Assembly: GCF_003363265.1 (NCBI RefSeq)
Contig: NZ_QRBF01000013.1
Coordinates: 1 to 44,970 of the forward strand
DNA length: 44,970 nucleotides
Reading direction: 5' to 3'
DNA from: Dyella psychrodurans
GTDB lineage: Bacteria; Pseudomonadota; Gammaproteobacteria; Xanthomonadales; Rhodanobacteraceae
Shown: positions 1 through 9,238 of the stretch, in pieces
Layout of the letters: the number at the start of each line of letters is the position of its first letter
Numbering within the stretch: position 1 is the first letter of the stretch
Made by a program: the position numbers and the translations under genes
The notes under the pieces: generated by a model
The model's input: only the letters and a program-made list of their open reading frames with translations
What the model was told of the DNA's origin: nothing
Databases searched by the model: none

Positions 1-71
1 CCGCCAGGTGGTAGCGCGCGGCTTGACCAGACAGCCAGTCTGGCGCTGCGCCGCGCACTACCACCTGGCGG
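1..71. repeat. Two-level inverted repeat upstream of mreC
   Basis: Arms at 1-20 and 52-71 are complementary with a single mismatch (CCGCCAGGTGGTAG is shared). A second perfect 6-bp hairpin sits inside (CCAGAC at 27-32, GTCTGG at 38-43). It lies 61 bp before the mreC start, so in the usual gene order it falls between mreB and mreC. There is no T-run after it, so it is not a classical terminator; it could be an RNA attenuation or processing element, or a dispersed palindrome. The left arm starts at the window edge and may extend further. Confidence 0.6.
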
Positions 72-132
72 CCGCTCAGACGCAACGCGGACCACGGGGA
101 GACATCAACCCGACTCTTGGGGGGTGTAGGTC

Positions 133-1137
133 ATGCCGCTCGCGCGCGAGGAATCCTCGCCCCTGTTCGCCGGTACCGCTGCCGGTACCTTGCGGCTGAT
201 CTTCTACCTTGCCCTGGCGATGGTGCTGATGGTGCTCGACCATCGCAACGGCTGGTTGTGGCGCCTGCGCTATGCCACCGCCATCGTGGTCGAGCCGGTC
301 TATCGGCTGGCCAGTCTGCCGGCCGATGGCATGCACGCCATGAGCGTTGCCTTTGCCGATCGCCGTATGCTCACCGAAGAGAACCAGCGCCTGCGCGAGG
401 ATCTCCTGCTGGCCAACGCCAAGCTCAATCGCATGAGTGCGGTCGCCCAGCAGAATGAGCGACTCAAGGAACTGCTCGACACCCAGCGCAGTCTTGAATT
501 GCATGTACAGATGGCACGTGTGATCGGCGTGGATCTCGGGGCCTATCGATATCGCATGATGATCAACGTCGGTGCGCGCGATGGCGTGAAGGCCGGGCAG
601 CCCGTGATCGACGCGCACGGCGTCATGGGCCAGGTCATCAACGTGTTGCCGACATCGTCGATGGTCATGCTGGTGACCGATCCCGATCATGCGTTGCCCG
701 TGATGATCGAGCGCACCGGATTGCGTACGATCGCCTATGGTTCCCGCAGCGGCGAGCAGCTCACCTTGCCGATGATTCCGATGGCAGCCGATGTGCGCCC
801 TGGCGACAAACTGCTCACCTCCGGATTGGGTGGCCGCTTCCCGGAAGGTTTCCCCGTGGGTGAAATCCGTTCGGTGGGCCCGGGCCAGGCTGGTACGTTC
901 CTAGAAGCGCGCGCGCAGCCGAGCGCGGATCTCGATCGCACCGACGAAGTGCTGCTGCTGCACGATCTCGCCGAGCCCGCCGGACCGCCGCCGCCTGCGA
1001 ATCCCGCAGGGCCGCCAGCCGATGAAGCCCCGGCACCCGCCACGTCGGCGACGGTTCCGCGCGTGACGTTGCCCGCGGCGTCGTCTTCCGCCGTCAAGCC
1101 GGCTTCCGCACAGGCCGCCAGGGTGCCCCAGCCATGA
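133..1137 (+). CDS. mreC: Rod shape-determining protein MreC
   Basis: MreC is the bitopic inner-membrane scaffold of the elongasome. It links cytoplasmic MreB to PBP2/RodA and stimulates lateral-wall peptidoglycan synthesis. The 334-residue product has a short basic N-terminus, one membrane helix at about residues 17-36, a Glu/Leu-rich coiled-coil stretch at about 70-110 and the MreC beta-barrel region with the typical MVMLVTDPDHALPV segment. A Pro/Ala-rich tail of about 60 residues follows; such tails vary among MreC proteins. The start at 133 was chosen because the first helix follows directly. The stop overlaps the mreD start (ATGA), and the gene heads the mreC-mreD-mrdA-rodA order typical of proteobacteria. 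Confidence 0.95.
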   Translation: MPLAREESSPLFAGTAAGTLRLIFYLALAMVLMVLDHRNGWLWRLRYATAIVVEPVYRLASLPADGMHAMSVAFADRRMLTEENQRLREDLLLANAKLNRMSAVAQQNERLKELLDTQRSLELHVQMARVIGVDLGAYRYRMMINVGARDGVKAGQPVIDAHGVMGQVINVLPTSSMVMLVTDPDHALPVMIERTGLRTIAYGSRSGEQLTLPMIPMAADVRPGDKLLTSGLGGRFPEGFPVGEIRSVGPGQAGTFLEARAQPSADLDRTDEVLLLHDLAEPAGPPPPANPAGPPADEAPAPATSATVPRVTLPAASSSAVKPASAQAARVPQP

Positions 1138-1622
1138 GCCGGCAGCGTCTCTCTTTCTGGTGGTTCGTCGGTACGCTGGTGTTCGCGCTGGTCTTGATGC
1201 TGGTGCCGCTGCCCCATGTGCTCGATCCGTTCAAGCCTTACTGGCCGGCACTGGTGCTGCTGTATTGGGCGCTGGAATCGGGCGACCAGCGCATCACGCT
1301 TGGCCTGGCCTTCGTGTTCGGTGTGTGTGCCGACATGCTCAACGGCGTGTTGCTGGGCGAACAGGCGCTGCGCCTGTGCGTGCTGGCCTTCATCGCCTTG
1401 CGCTTCCGTTCGCGATTGCGTTTCTTTCCGATGTGGCAGCAGACCCTTGCGGTGCTCGCCCTGCTGGTCAACGATCGTTTCCTGCTGTTGATCGTGCGCG
1501 CCTTTGCGGGAGAAGCCACGCCATCGGCGCTGTGGTGGGCGTCTCCGTTTGTCAGCGCTGCGCTGTGGCCTTTCCTGTTCCTGCTGCTCGACGACCTGCG
1601 GATGCGGTTGAGACTGCAATGA
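1134..1622 (+). CDS. mreD: Rod shape-determining membrane protein MreD
   Basis: MreD is a small polytopic inner-membrane component of the elongasome that works with MreC. The 162-residue protein is almost entirely hydrophobic with about five predicted helices. It contains the family-typical segments YWALESGDQRITLGLAFVFG and LNGVLLGEQALRL. It starts inside the mreC stop codon (4-base ATGA overlap), which implies translational coupling. It is followed after 43 bp by mrdA. Length and gene order both match the family. Confidence 0.93.
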   Translation: MSRQRLSFWWFVGTLVFALVLMLVPLPHVLDPFKPYWPALVLLYWALESGDQRITLGLAFVFGVCADMLNGVLLGEQALRLCVLAFIALRFRSRLRFFPMWQQTLAVLALLVNDRFLLLIVRAFAGEATPSALWWASPFVSAALWPFLFLLLDDLRMRLRLQ

Positions 1623-1665
1623 GCGGTTTTGCCGACATCGCGCGCGGCCGCCTGGAGGTGCGGGC

Positions 1666-3675
1666 ATGGCGAAGCTGATCCACCGCCGCGCCTTCAAGGA
1701 CACCCGTGGCGAAGCCGAGATGTTTCGTCGCCGTGCGTTCGCCGGTTTTGCGCTGATCCTGCTGGGCCTGGGCGCACTGGTCGGGCGCTATGTTTTCCTG
1801 CAAGTACTGCATCACGACGAATTCGCACTGCGCTCGATCAACAACAGCGTGAAGCCGCGCGCGCTGCCTCCGGCGCGTGGACTGATCTACGACCGCAACG
1901 GCGTGCTTCTGGCCGACAACGTGCCGGCGTTCCGGCTCGAAGTCGTGCCGGAGCAGATCAAGAACATGAATGCCATGCTGGTCGAGCTGGGCAAGGTGAT
2001 TCCGCTGGACCAGGACGATCTGGACGCCTTCCACAAGGAGCTCAAGCAGACGCGCCGCTTCGACAGCGTGCCGTTGAAGATGCGTCTTACCGAGGACGAC
2101 ATCGCGCGCTTCGCCGTGAACCGATGGCGTTTCCCGGGCGTGGACGTGGTGCCTTACCTCATCCGCCAGTATCCGTTCGGGCCGCTGTTTGCGCATGTCA
2201 TCGGCTATGTCAGCCGCATCGATGCCGACGATCTCGATCGTCTCGATCCCGATCTCTACAAGGGCACGACACATATCGGGCGCATTGGTCTTGAGCGCTC
2301 CTACGAAGACATCCTGCACGGCAAGCCCGGATACGAACTGGACGAAGTGAGCGCCGACGGTCGTATTCAGCGCGTGCTGAAAATCATTCCGCCGGTGCCT
2401 GGCAAGAACCTCTACCTGAGCATCGATGTCCGCGTGCAGAAAGCCGCGCAGGACGCGTTCGAAGGAAGGCCGGGCGCGGCCGTGGCGATCGATCCGCGCA
2501 ACGGCCAGGTGCTGGCGATGGTCAGCGTACCCACGTTCGATCCCAACCTGTTCGTCAACGGCATCAGTTCCGCCGACTACAAGGCCTTGAACACCGATCC
2601 CAACAAGCCGCTGCTCAGCCGCGCATTGCGAGGCGCGTATCCGCCGGGCTCGACAGTGAAGCCGTTCATGGCGCTGGCAGGTCTGGAGTATGGCGTGCGC
2701 ACGCCGCAGGATTCGGTGGTTTCCACCGGTGTTTTCTATATCCCCGGGCAATCGCGCGGTTATCGCGACGATCAGCGTTACGGCGTCGGCGTGGTCAACC
2801 TGTATCGCGCGATCGAGGACTCGGTCAACACGTACTTCTACAAGCTCGCGCTCGATTTGGGCATTGATCGCGTCAGCGCCTTCATGGGTTCCTACGGTTT
2901 CGGCAAGCCGAGCGGCGTGGACGTTCCCGGTGAACTATCCGGTGTCCTGCCATCGCGCGAATGGAAAGCCAGGCATTCGCCGAAGGCGCCCGCCTGGTAT
3001 CCGGGCGAAACGGTGATCACCGGCATCGGACAGGGCTACTGGGAAGTGACGCCGCTGCAGTTGGCGCATGCGCTGGCGACCTTTGCGGGACGCGGCGTGC
3101 CCTATGCGCCGCGCGTGGTGATGTCGACCGCGGACGTCGGTGCGGCGCCGGCGCCGCTGGCCAATCCGCCGGCGGGTCCGTCGCTGATCAAGAACATGAA
3201 AGACTGGCAGGCGGTGAACGACGGCATGCAGCTGGTGATCTACGGCAACGATCCGTTTTCCACCGGCGCCGGCGTCAAACTGGGCGACGGTTTCCCGTAT
3301 CGCATCGCGGGCAAGAGCGGTACCGCCGAACGTTATTCGCGTACCAGCGATGCCTACAACGAAAACAAGAGCACCGCCTACCTGGCCGCGCGACATCGCG
3401 CATGGTTCGAGATGTTCACGCCGGCCGAAGATCCACGCATCGCGGTGGCCACGATGCTCGAAGCCGGCGCGTGGGGCGCGAAGGATGCCGGTCCCATCGC
3501 GCGTAAAATCCTGGATGTGTGGCTGACCGAGCAAGGCGGCCCCGTGCCCGCCGACCATCCGCTGCCGGAGCCGATACCGGCATCCAGCACCGCGCCGCCG
3601 GAAGACACTCCGCAAACCGATCAAACCGATATGCCGGCGCCCGATTCATCCAGCCCGGAGGACAGCACGCCATGA
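1666..3675 (+). CDS. mrdA: Peptidoglycan transpeptidase PBP2 (MrdA)
   Basis: PBP2 is the class B penicillin-binding protein that cross-links peptidoglycan during cell elongation, in complex with the RodA glycosyltransferase. One N-terminal membrane helix (about residues 20-42) is followed by the pedestal domain and the transpeptidase domain. The catalytic serine is S329 in PPGSTVKPF (SxxK motif), with an SVN motif in EDSVNTYF and the KSGTA motif near residue 555. A Pro/Ser/Thr-rich tail of about 45 residues ends the 669-residue protein; its role is unknown. The start at 1666 follows a GGAGGTGCGGGC ribosome-binding region. The stop overlaps the rodA start by an ATGA junction. Confidence 0.95.
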   Translation: MAKLIHRRAFKDTRGEAEMFRRRAFAGFALILLGLGALVGRYVFLQVLHHDEFALRSINNSVKPRALPPARGLIYDRNGVLLADNVPAFRLEVVPEQIKNMNAMLVELGKVIPLDQDDLDAFHKELKQTRRFDSVPLKMRLTEDDIARFAVNRWRFPGVDVVPYLIRQYPFGPLFAHVIGYVSRIDADDLDRLDPDLYKGTTHIGRIGLERSYEDILHGKPGYELDEVSADGRIQRVLKIIPPVPGKNLYLSIDVRVQKAAQDAFEGRPGAAVAIDPRNGQVLAMVSVPTFDPNLFVNGISSADYKALNTDPNKPLLSRALRGAYPPGSTVKPFMALAGLEYGVRTPQDSVVSTGVFYIPGQSRGYRDDQRYGVGVVNLYRAIEDSVNTYFYKLALDLGIDRVSAFMGSYGFGKPSGVDVPGELSGVLPSREWKARHSPKAPAWYPGETVITGIGQGYWEVTPLQLAHALATFAGRGVPYAPRVVMSTADVGAAPAPLANPPAGPSLIKNMKDWQAVNDGMQLVIYGNDPFSTGAGVKLGDGFPYRIAGKSGTAERYSRTSDAYNENKSTAYLAARHRAWFEMFTPAEDPRIAVATMLEAGAWGAKDAGPIARKILDVWLTEQGGPVPADHPLPEPIPASSTAPPEDTPQTDQTDMPAPDSSSPEDSTP

Positions 3676-4787
3676 TCGATACCGTGCGTACCCGGTTCTA
3701 CCGCTTCCTGCGGCGCATCCTGACGCGCCCGCGCATCGATCTGCCGCTGGCGTTTGCGTTGTGCGTGTTGTGCGGTGTCGGTCTGGTCACGCTGTACAGC
3801 GCAGGCGACAGCAATGTCGCGCTGGTGGGCGGTCAGGCCGCGCGCTTCGTGCTCGGCGGTTTGCTGATCCTGCTGATGTCGCGCATCCCGCCCTCGACGC
3901 TTCGCAACTGGACGCCGTGGCTCTACGCAGGCAGCACGGTACTGCTCGTGATCGTGGCGGTGCTGGGCGAGGGACGCGGTGCCGGTCGCTGGCTCAATCT
4001 GGGCATCATGCGCTTTCAGCCGTCGGAGCTGATGAAGCTGACCATGCCGATGATGGTGGCGTGGTATCTCCATCCGCGTCAGCTGCCGCCGCGGTGGAAG
4101 GACATCGCGGTGGTGGGCGTGCTGATCGCCATACCCGCCGGATTGATCGCCAAACAACCCGACCTCGGCACCGCCTTGCTGGTATCGGCCGCCGGCGCGT
4201 TTGCCTTGTTCCTATCTGGCATGGCGTGGTGGCGCATCGGTCTGCTGCTGGCGGCCGCGGGCGGCATGGTGCCGATCGCGTGGCACTTCATGCATCAGTA
4301 CCAGCGCGATCGCATCCTGACGATGATCAATCCCGAATCCGATCCGCTGGGCAACGGCTGGCACATCATCCAATCGCAGATCGCGGTGGGTTCGGGCGGC
4401 GTGTTCGGCAAAGGCTTCGAGCAGGGCACGCAATCGCGACTGGATTTCCTGCCCGAGCACACCACCGACTTCATCTTCGCGGTGTTCTCCGAAGAATTCG
4501 GACTGATCGGCGTGTGCGCGATCCTGGTGCTCTATGCCTTCATCATCGGGCGTTGCCTGTGGATCGCCATGGAGGCGCGCGACACGTACTCGCGACTGCT
4601 GGCCGGCGCCATCGGCATGAGCTTTTTCGTCTACGTCTTCGTCAATGGCGGCATGGTGTCGGGATTGCTGCCGGTGGTGGGCGTGCCGATGCCGATGGTC
4701 AGTTACGGCGGCACGTCGGCGGTGACGTTGCTGGTGGGTTTCGGTGTGCTGATGTCGATCCACGCCAATCGCAAAGTGCACGACTGA
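3672..4787 (+). CDS. rodA: SEDS peptidoglycan glycosyltransferase RodA
   Basis: RodA polymerises lipid II into glycan strands and is the partner of PBP2. The 371-residue product has about ten membrane helices. SEDS hallmarks are visible: GRGAGRWLNLG, FQPSELMKL, KQPDLGTALL, the WHIIQSQIAVGSGG segment, LPEHTTDFIFAVFSEEFG and the C-terminal GLLPVVGVPMPMVSYGGTS. The open frame extends upstream inside mrdA, but ATG 3672 is preferred because it gives the usual N-terminus and an ATGA overlap with the mrdA stop. The tight overlap suggests coupled synthesis of the two partners. Confidence 0.95.
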   Translation: MIDTVRTRFYRFLRRILTRPRIDLPLAFALCVLCGVGLVTLYSAGDSNVALVGGQAARFVLGGLLILLMSRIPPSTLRNWTPWLYAGSTVLLVIVAVLGEGRGAGRWLNLGIMRFQPSELMKLTMPMMVAWYLHPRQLPPRWKDIAVVGVLIAIPAGLIAKQPDLGTALLVSAAGAFALFLSGMAWWRIGLLLAAAGGMVPIAWHFMHQYQRDRILTMINPESDPLGNGWHIIQSQIAVGSGGVFGKGFEQGTQSRLDFLPEHTTDFIFAVFSEEFGLIGVCAILVLYAFIIGRCLWIAMEARDTYSRLLAGAIGMSFFVYVFVNGGMVSGLLPVVGVPMPMVSYGGTSAVTLLVGFGVLMSIHANRKVHD

Positions 4788-4853
4788 ACTTCATCCGCAC
4801 TGCGTCAGCGATGTGCCACGGTTTGCGCCGCATTGCATGCTACGCTGTGGCCG

Positions 4854-5894
4854 ATGCCGATAAAGACAGCGAAAATCACTCTGCCGCCGGCCGCCAGGCC
4901 AAGCCTTTTTCGTCCTTTCCGGATGCTGCTTCCGCTTTCGATGCTGATCGTCGCGCCAGTATGGGCTGACGAGCATCCAGGGCAAGCGCAGCTTGTGCAG
5001 GAAGTGGCGAAGGACACGGGGAAAGATCCCGCCGCGCTGAACGCACTGCTCGACGGCGCGAAGAAACAGCAAAGCATTCTCGATGCGATCAGCCGTCCCG
5101 CCGAGGCGAAGCCGTGGAGCGAATACCGGCCGATCTTCATCACGCCGGCGCGCATCGACGAGGGCATTCGTTTCTATCGCGATCATCGCGCATTGCTGGA
5201 AAAGATCGGCGCGCAGTACGGCGTGGCGCCTGAATACATCGTCGCGATCCTCGGCGTGGAAACCTTCTACGGGCGCAACACCGGCAATTACAAGGTGCTC
5301 GATGCGCTGGTGACGCTGGGCTTGTACTACCCGCCGCGCGCCACATTCTTTCGCGGCGAGCTGAAGACCTTGCTGGAATTGCCGGACAACATGCTTGCCG
5401 GCCCGCTCGACACGCTTACCGGCTCCTACGCCGGCGCGCAGGGTTGGGGGCAGTTCATGCCCGACAGCATCCGCGACTACGGCGTGGATGAAGACGGCGA
5501 CGGACGTATCGACCTGCAAAATTCGCTGCCCGATATCTTCGCCAGCGTCGCCAACTATTTCGCCAAGCACGGGTGGGTGAAGGGCGGCCCGGTGGCCGCA
5601 CGCGCGCAACCCGATGCGGCGGCAAAGCCGCTTACCGTGAAAGACTCCGCGCCGCAGTGGCCGGTGGAACAGCTTGAAGCATGGGGTTATGGTCCGTTGC
5701 AGCATCTCGATCCGGGGGCATTGAGCAGCATGCAGACTTTTCAGGGCGCGAGCGGCTCCGAATACTGGTTCACCTTCCAGAACTTTTACGTGATCACGCG
5801 CTACAACCGCAGCCCAATGTACGCGATGGCGGTGCATCAGCTGGCGCAGGCGATCGCGGAGGGTGTGAACAGTCCGGAGAGCGCGACGCAATGA
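4854..5894 (+). CDS. mltB: Lytic murein transglycosylase B
   Basis: MltB-type enzymes cleave the beta-1,4 bond between MurNAc and GlcNAc, forming 1,6-anhydro-MurNAc ends. The protein shows the family 3 catalytic glutamate context GVETFYGRNTGNYKVLDAL, the YPPRATFFRGEL segment and SYAGAQGWGQFMPDSIRDYG. The start is uncertain: a TTG at 4833, the ATG at 4854 used here, or ATG 4923, which gives a compact signal peptide ending PVWA. No lipobox cysteine is present, so the product looks like a soluble periplasmic form rather than an outer-membrane lipoprotein. It overlaps rlpA by ATGA and continues the cell-wall operon. Confidence 0.9.
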   Translation: MPIKTAKITLPPAARPSLFRPFRMLLPLSMLIVAPVWADEHPGQAQLVQEVAKDTGKDPAALNALLDGAKKQQSILDAISRPAEAKPWSEYRPIFITPARIDEGIRFYRDHRALLEKIGAQYGVAPEYIVAILGVETFYGRNTGNYKVLDALVTLGLYYPPRATFFRGELKTLLELPDNMLAGPLDTLTGSYAGAQGWGQFMPDSIRDYGVDEDGDGRIDLQNSLPDIFASVANYFAKHGWVKGGPVAARAQPDAAAKPLTVKDSAPQWPVEQLEAWGYGPLQHLDPGALSSMQTFQGASGSEYWFTFQNFYVITRYNRSPMYAMAVHQLAQAIAEGVNSPESATQ

Positions 5895-6811
5895 GGGCGG
5901 CATGGCGCCTGCCATGGCTGCTCGCGACCGCCCTGGTACTGGTCGGATGCGGCGGCCACCGCAGCACGCGGCCGTCATCGTCGGGCTATTCGTCTTCGTC
6001 GGCGCCCGGCGGAAGTTCCGGCGGCGGTTTCCATGACGACACCAGTCGCCCGCAAAGCAGCCGCTATCGCGATGGCGCCGACAGCATTCCCGATGGGCCT
6101 CCGCCCGATCTAAGCACTATTCCCGAGCCGGTGCCGAAGACCGAGTCGCGTTCGCTGTATGGCAACAAGTCGCCCTACACCGTGCTGGGTCGCACCTACA
6201 CCGTGCTGCCGACGGCGCGCGGTTATGACGAACGCGGCATCGCGTCGTTCTATGGCAGCAAATTTCACGGCTACAAGACCTCGAATCTCGAGGACTACGA
6301 CATGTACAAATTCACCGCCGCGAGCAAGGTGCTGCCCTTGCCGAGTTATGCGCGCGTGACCAACCTTGAGAACGGCAAGAGCGTGATCGTGCGCATCAAC
6401 GACCGCGGTCCGTTCCACGAGGACCGCGTCATCGACCTGTCCTATGCGGCCGCCGTAAAGATCGGCGTGTGGCCGAAGGGGACGGGCCTAGTGGAAGTGC
6501 AGGGCATCGATCCGTCGGCGCCGCCCAGCGAAGAAACTCCGCCGCCTCCCGTGGTGACGGCGACGCCGGAGCATCCACCGGGCATTTACCTCCAGGTCGG
6601 CGCGTTCGCCGACCCCGCCAACGCCGAGCACGTCGCTGCGCAGTTGCGGGTAGCCAATTTCGCTCCCGTGCAGGTGGTGGATGCCACGATAGGTGGCCGC
6701 CTGGTGCACCGTGTACGGGTCGGTCCCCTGGCCGACGTGGACAGCGCGGACCGGGTGACCTCCGAGATTGAACAAATGGGCCTGCCTCACCCGCAGGTCG
6801 CGGTAGACTGA
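5891..6811 (+). CDS. rlpA: Septal ring lytic transglycosylase RlpA family lipoprotein
   Basis: RlpA proteins are outer-membrane lipoproteins with a double-psi beta-barrel; the Pseudomonas protein is a transglycosylase acting on denuded glycan. The 306-residue product begins with a signal peptide and lipobox (VLVGC, lipidated Cys at about residue 20) and then a Ser/Gly-rich linker. The DPBB domain contains GIASFYGSKFHGYKTSNLEDYDMY-type sequence (family usually has G.T.GE here, altered to K.SNLE), VTNLENGKSVIVRINDRGPF and DLSYAAAVKIG. A C-terminal SPOR domain (about 235-306, IYLQVGAFADPANAEHVAAQ) should bind denuded septal peptidoglycan. ATG 5891 overlaps the mltB stop. Confidence 0.93.
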   Translation: MRAAWRLPWLLATALVLVGCGGHRSTRPSSSGYSSSSAPGGSSGGGFHDDTSRPQSSRYRDGADSIPDGPPPDLSTIPEPVPKTESRSLYGNKSPYTVLGRTYTVLPTARGYDERGIASFYGSKFHGYKTSNLEDYDMYKFTAASKVLPLPSYARVTNLENGKSVIVRINDRGPFHEDRVIDLSYAAAVKIGVWPKGTGLVEVQGIDPSAPPSEETPPPPVVTATPEHPPGIYLQVGAFADPANAEHVAAQLRVANFAPVQVVDATIGGRLVHRVRVGPLADVDSADRVTSEIEQMGLPHPQVAVD

Positions 6812-6877
6812 GCGTTTTCCAAACTAGTGGTGCCCCGCGCGCCCTGATCCAAGCAAAAAAACGGATGTAAGCCCACG

Positions 6878-8113
6878 ATGAATCTGTTCCGTCACTCCCT
6901 GCATGTTCTCGCCGCCGCCAGCCTGGCGTTTGGCGTGAGCGCAATCGCCCAGCAGAATCCGATCCCGCCCAAGCCGGTCCCGAACCCGGCGCCCGCTCCG
7001 GCAGCCATGCAGGTACCGGTGCCGCCGCCGCCGGATGTGGATGCCAGGAGCTGGGTGCTGATGGATTACGCCACCGGTCAGATTCTCGCCTCGAAAGAAG
7101 CGGATACGCGCGTGGTGCCGGCTTCGATCACCAAGGTGATGACCGACTACGTGATCTCCGCGCAGATCGCGTCGGGCAAGATCCACCTCACCGATCAGGT
7201 GAGCATCAGCGAGCATGCATGGCGCGCAGGTGGTGCGGGCACGGACGGTTCCACCAGCTTCCTGCAGCTCAACAGCCAGGTGCCGCTGAAAGATCTGCTC
7301 TACGGCATGATCATCCAGTCCGGCAATGACGCGGCGATCGCGCTGGCCGAACACACGGCGGGCTCCGAAGACACCTTCGCGAGTTTGATGAACGCCTACG
7401 CCAAGCAGCTGGGCATGGTGAACAGCCACTTCGTGAATGCGTCCGGCTATCCGGTCGACAATCACTACACCACCGCACACGACATCGCGATCCTCACGCG
7501 CGCACTGATTCACGATTACCCGGACGACTACGCGATCTCCGCCATCAAGGAGTTCGAGTGGAACGGCATCAAGCAGGGCAACCGCAACACGCTGCTGTGG
7601 CGCGACCCCACCGTGGATGGCGTGAAGACCGGCCACACCGCCGAAGCCGGCTTCTGCCTGGACGCCTCGGCCAAGCGCGGCGACGAGCGCATGATCGCCA
7701 TCGTGATGGGTGCCAGCAGCGAGAAAGCGCGCGCGGATTCGGCGATCGCCCTGCTCAACTACGGTTTCCGTTTCTTCGAAACCCACAAGCTTTACGAAGC
7801 CGGCAAGGCACTTTCCACGCCGCGCCTGTGGAAGGGCGAAGACAATCAGCTGCCGCTGGGCGTCGCCCAGGATGTGCTGGTGACGGTGAAGACGGGCGAT
7901 TACGACAAGCTCAAGGCGGTCATGGACATTCCGTCCACCCTGATCGCGCCCTTCAAGAAGGGTCAGCAGGTCGGCACGTTGCATGTCACCGAAGATGGTC
8001 AGATCATCGAGGACGTACCGCTGATCGCCCTGAACGATGCGCCGCAAGGCGGCTTCTTCAAGCGCTTGTGGGACACGATCCTGTTGTGGTTCCACGGCAG
8101 CGGCAAAAAGTGA
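6878..8113 (+). CDS. dacA: D-alanyl-D-alanine carboxypeptidase (PBP5/6 type)
   Basis: This enzyme removes the terminal D-Ala from peptidoglycan pentapeptides. The product has an N-terminal signal peptide (cleavage near AIAQQ), a Pro-rich stretch, then the S11 peptidase domain with the SxxK motif ASITK (S83, K86), the SGN motif in IQSGNDAAIAL and the KTG motif in VDGVKTGHTAEAG. A C-terminal PBP5-like beta domain follows, ending in an amphipathic helix (FKRLWDTILLWFHG) that anchors such enzymes to the outer face of the inner membrane. Length 411 is normal. It sits 66 bp after rlpA and 25 bp before the ybeD-like gene, as in many gammaproteobacteria. Confidence 0.95.
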   Translation: MNLFRHSLHVLAAASLAFGVSAIAQQNPIPPKPVPNPAPAPAAMQVPVPPPPDVDARSWVLMDYATGQILASKEADTRVVPASITKVMTDYVISAQIASGKIHLTDQVSISEHAWRAGGAGTDGSTSFLQLNSQVPLKDLLYGMIIQSGNDAAIALAEHTAGSEDTFASLMNAYAKQLGMVNSHFVNASGYPVDNHYTTAHDIAILTRALIHDYPDDYAISAIKEFEWNGIKQGNRNTLLWRDPTVDGVKTGHTAEAGFCLDASAKRGDERMIAIVMGASSEKARADSAIALLNYGFRFFETHKLYEAGKALSTPRLWKGEDNQLPLGVAQDVLVTVKTGDYDKLKAVMDIPSTLIAPFKKGQQVGTLHVTEDGQIIEDVPLIALNDAPQGGFFKRLWDTILLWFHGSGKK

Positions 8114-8138
8114 TCGTTGACGCGAGCGGAGTAGGTCG

Positions 8139-8429
8139 ATGAAAAACCTGGGCGAGGTCAAGGCGCAACAGGAAGGCCAGGGTTTCCAGTTTCCCGGCGA
8201 ATTCGAGATCACCGCGATGGGCAACGCGGCAGCGGACCTGAAGGCCCGCGTGCCGCAGCTCCTCGAAGGCATCGGTTTGCATGTGCTGCACGAAACCGTG
8301 CGGCACAAGCATTCACGCGAAGGTAACTTCCTGTCCGTCACCGTCAGTTTCCGTTGTGAGACGCGCGAGCAGTACGACCTGGCGCATTCCGTGCTGCGCG
8401 CCGATCCCGACATCCGTTTCACCCTGTAA
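8139..8429 (+). CDS. ybeD: DUF493 (YbeD) family protein
   Basis: This 96-residue cytosolic protein belongs to the DUF493/YbeD family, small ACT-like fold proteins conserved between dacA and lipB. Visible family features are FQFPGEFEITAMGN near the N-terminus and SVTVSFRCETREQYD with the terminal HSVLRADPDIRFTL. The biochemical role of the family is not established; a link to lipoate metabolism has been suggested from gene neighbourhood only. The start at 8139 follows GGAGTAGGTCG. Confidence 0.9.
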   Translation: MKNLGEVKAQQEGQGFQFPGEFEITAMGNAAADLKARVPQLLEGIGLHVLHETVRHKHSREGNFLSVTVSFRCETREQYDLAHSVLRADPDIRFTL

Positions 8430-8441
8430 AAAACCGGCTTT

Positions 8442-8477
8442 TCCCTCTCCCCTCCCGGGAGAGGGTGGGGGTGAGGG
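8442..8477. repeat. Dispersed CCCTCTCCCCTCC / GGGAGAGGG palindrome, copy 1
   Basis: This GC-rich palindromic element (CCCTCTCCCCTCCCGGGAGAGGG followed in continuity by a G-rich GTGAGGG tail) lies between ybeD and lipB. A second copy with few substitutions lies at 23749-23786. Such short intergenic palindromes are common in related genomes; it could fold in RNA and separate ybeD from lipB expression. Confidence 0.7.
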
Positions 8478-8561
8478 CCAAACAAATAGGCGACTTCCTT
8501 CACTTGCAAGCGCCAGGCTCCGGCCACAGATTTGGCCCATCCCCAAGCAGGCCCGCGATCC

Positions 8562-9230
8562 ATGTCCCAACCGCTGAAAATCCGCCGCCTGGGCCGCCAG
8601 CCCTACGCGCCGGTCTGGCAGGCGATGACTGCCTTCACCGATAACCGCACCGCCGCGACTGTCGACGAGCTGTGGGTGCTCGAGCACGACCCGGTCTTCA
8701 CGTTGGGACAAGCCGGCAAGATGGAGCACGTCTTGGCGCCGGGTGAGATTCCGGTGGTGCCGGTGGACCGCGGCGGCCAGGTGACCTATCACGGGCCGGG
8801 GCAGATCGTTGCCTATCCGTTAATCGACCTGCGTCGCGCCGGCGTGAGCGTGCGCGAGCTGGTGAATCGCATCGAGCAGGCCATCATCGATACGCTGGCG
8901 CATTGGAATATCGAGGCCGTGCGCCGCGAAGGCGCGCCAGGTGTCTACGTGGCCGACGCCAAGGTGGCGGCCCTGGGTCTCAGGGTCCGCCGCGGCTGCA
9001 GCTTCCATGGATTGGCCTTCAACGTGAACATGAACCTGGAACCTTTTCACCGCATAAATCCTTGCGGCTACAAGGATCTGGCGGTCACGCAGGTGCTAGA
9101 CTTGGGCGGTCCGTCACGGCTGTCGGACGTTGAGGATGTGCTGATCGGCGAGTTCTGCCGGCAGTTCGACTTTAACGCCGAACCGACTGCTCCCCTCATT
9201 CCCGAACTACCCGCTCGCGTGGCGGTCTGA
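8562..9230 (+). CDS. lipB: Lipoyl(octanoyl) transferase LipB
   Basis: LipB moves the octanoyl group from octanoyl-ACP to the lipoyl domains of 2-oxoacid dehydrogenases and the glycine-cleavage H protein, the first step of endogenous lipoate synthesis. The 222-residue protein contains [20 protein letters not shown], the lysine-containing [16 protein letters not shown] segment and [18 protein letters not shown] with the catalytic Cys. ATG 8562 is chosen over an in-frame upstream start at 8532 because [11 protein letters not shown] matches the usual length and the upstream extension is unremarkable. lipA begins 8 bp after its stop, so the two are probably cotranscribed. Confidence 0.94.
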   Translation: MSQPLKIRRLGRQPYAPVWQAMTAFTDNRTAATVDELWVLEHDPVFTLGQAGKMEHVLAPGEIPVVPVDRGGQVTYHGPGQIVAYPLIDLRRAGVSVRELVNRIEQAIIDTLAHWNIEAVRREGAPGVYVADAKVAALGLRVRRGCSFHGLAFNVNMNLEPFHRINPCGYKDLAVTQVLDLGGPSRLSDVEDVLIGEFCRQFDFNAEPTAPLIPELPARVAV

Positions 9231-9238
9231 CCTACTAC

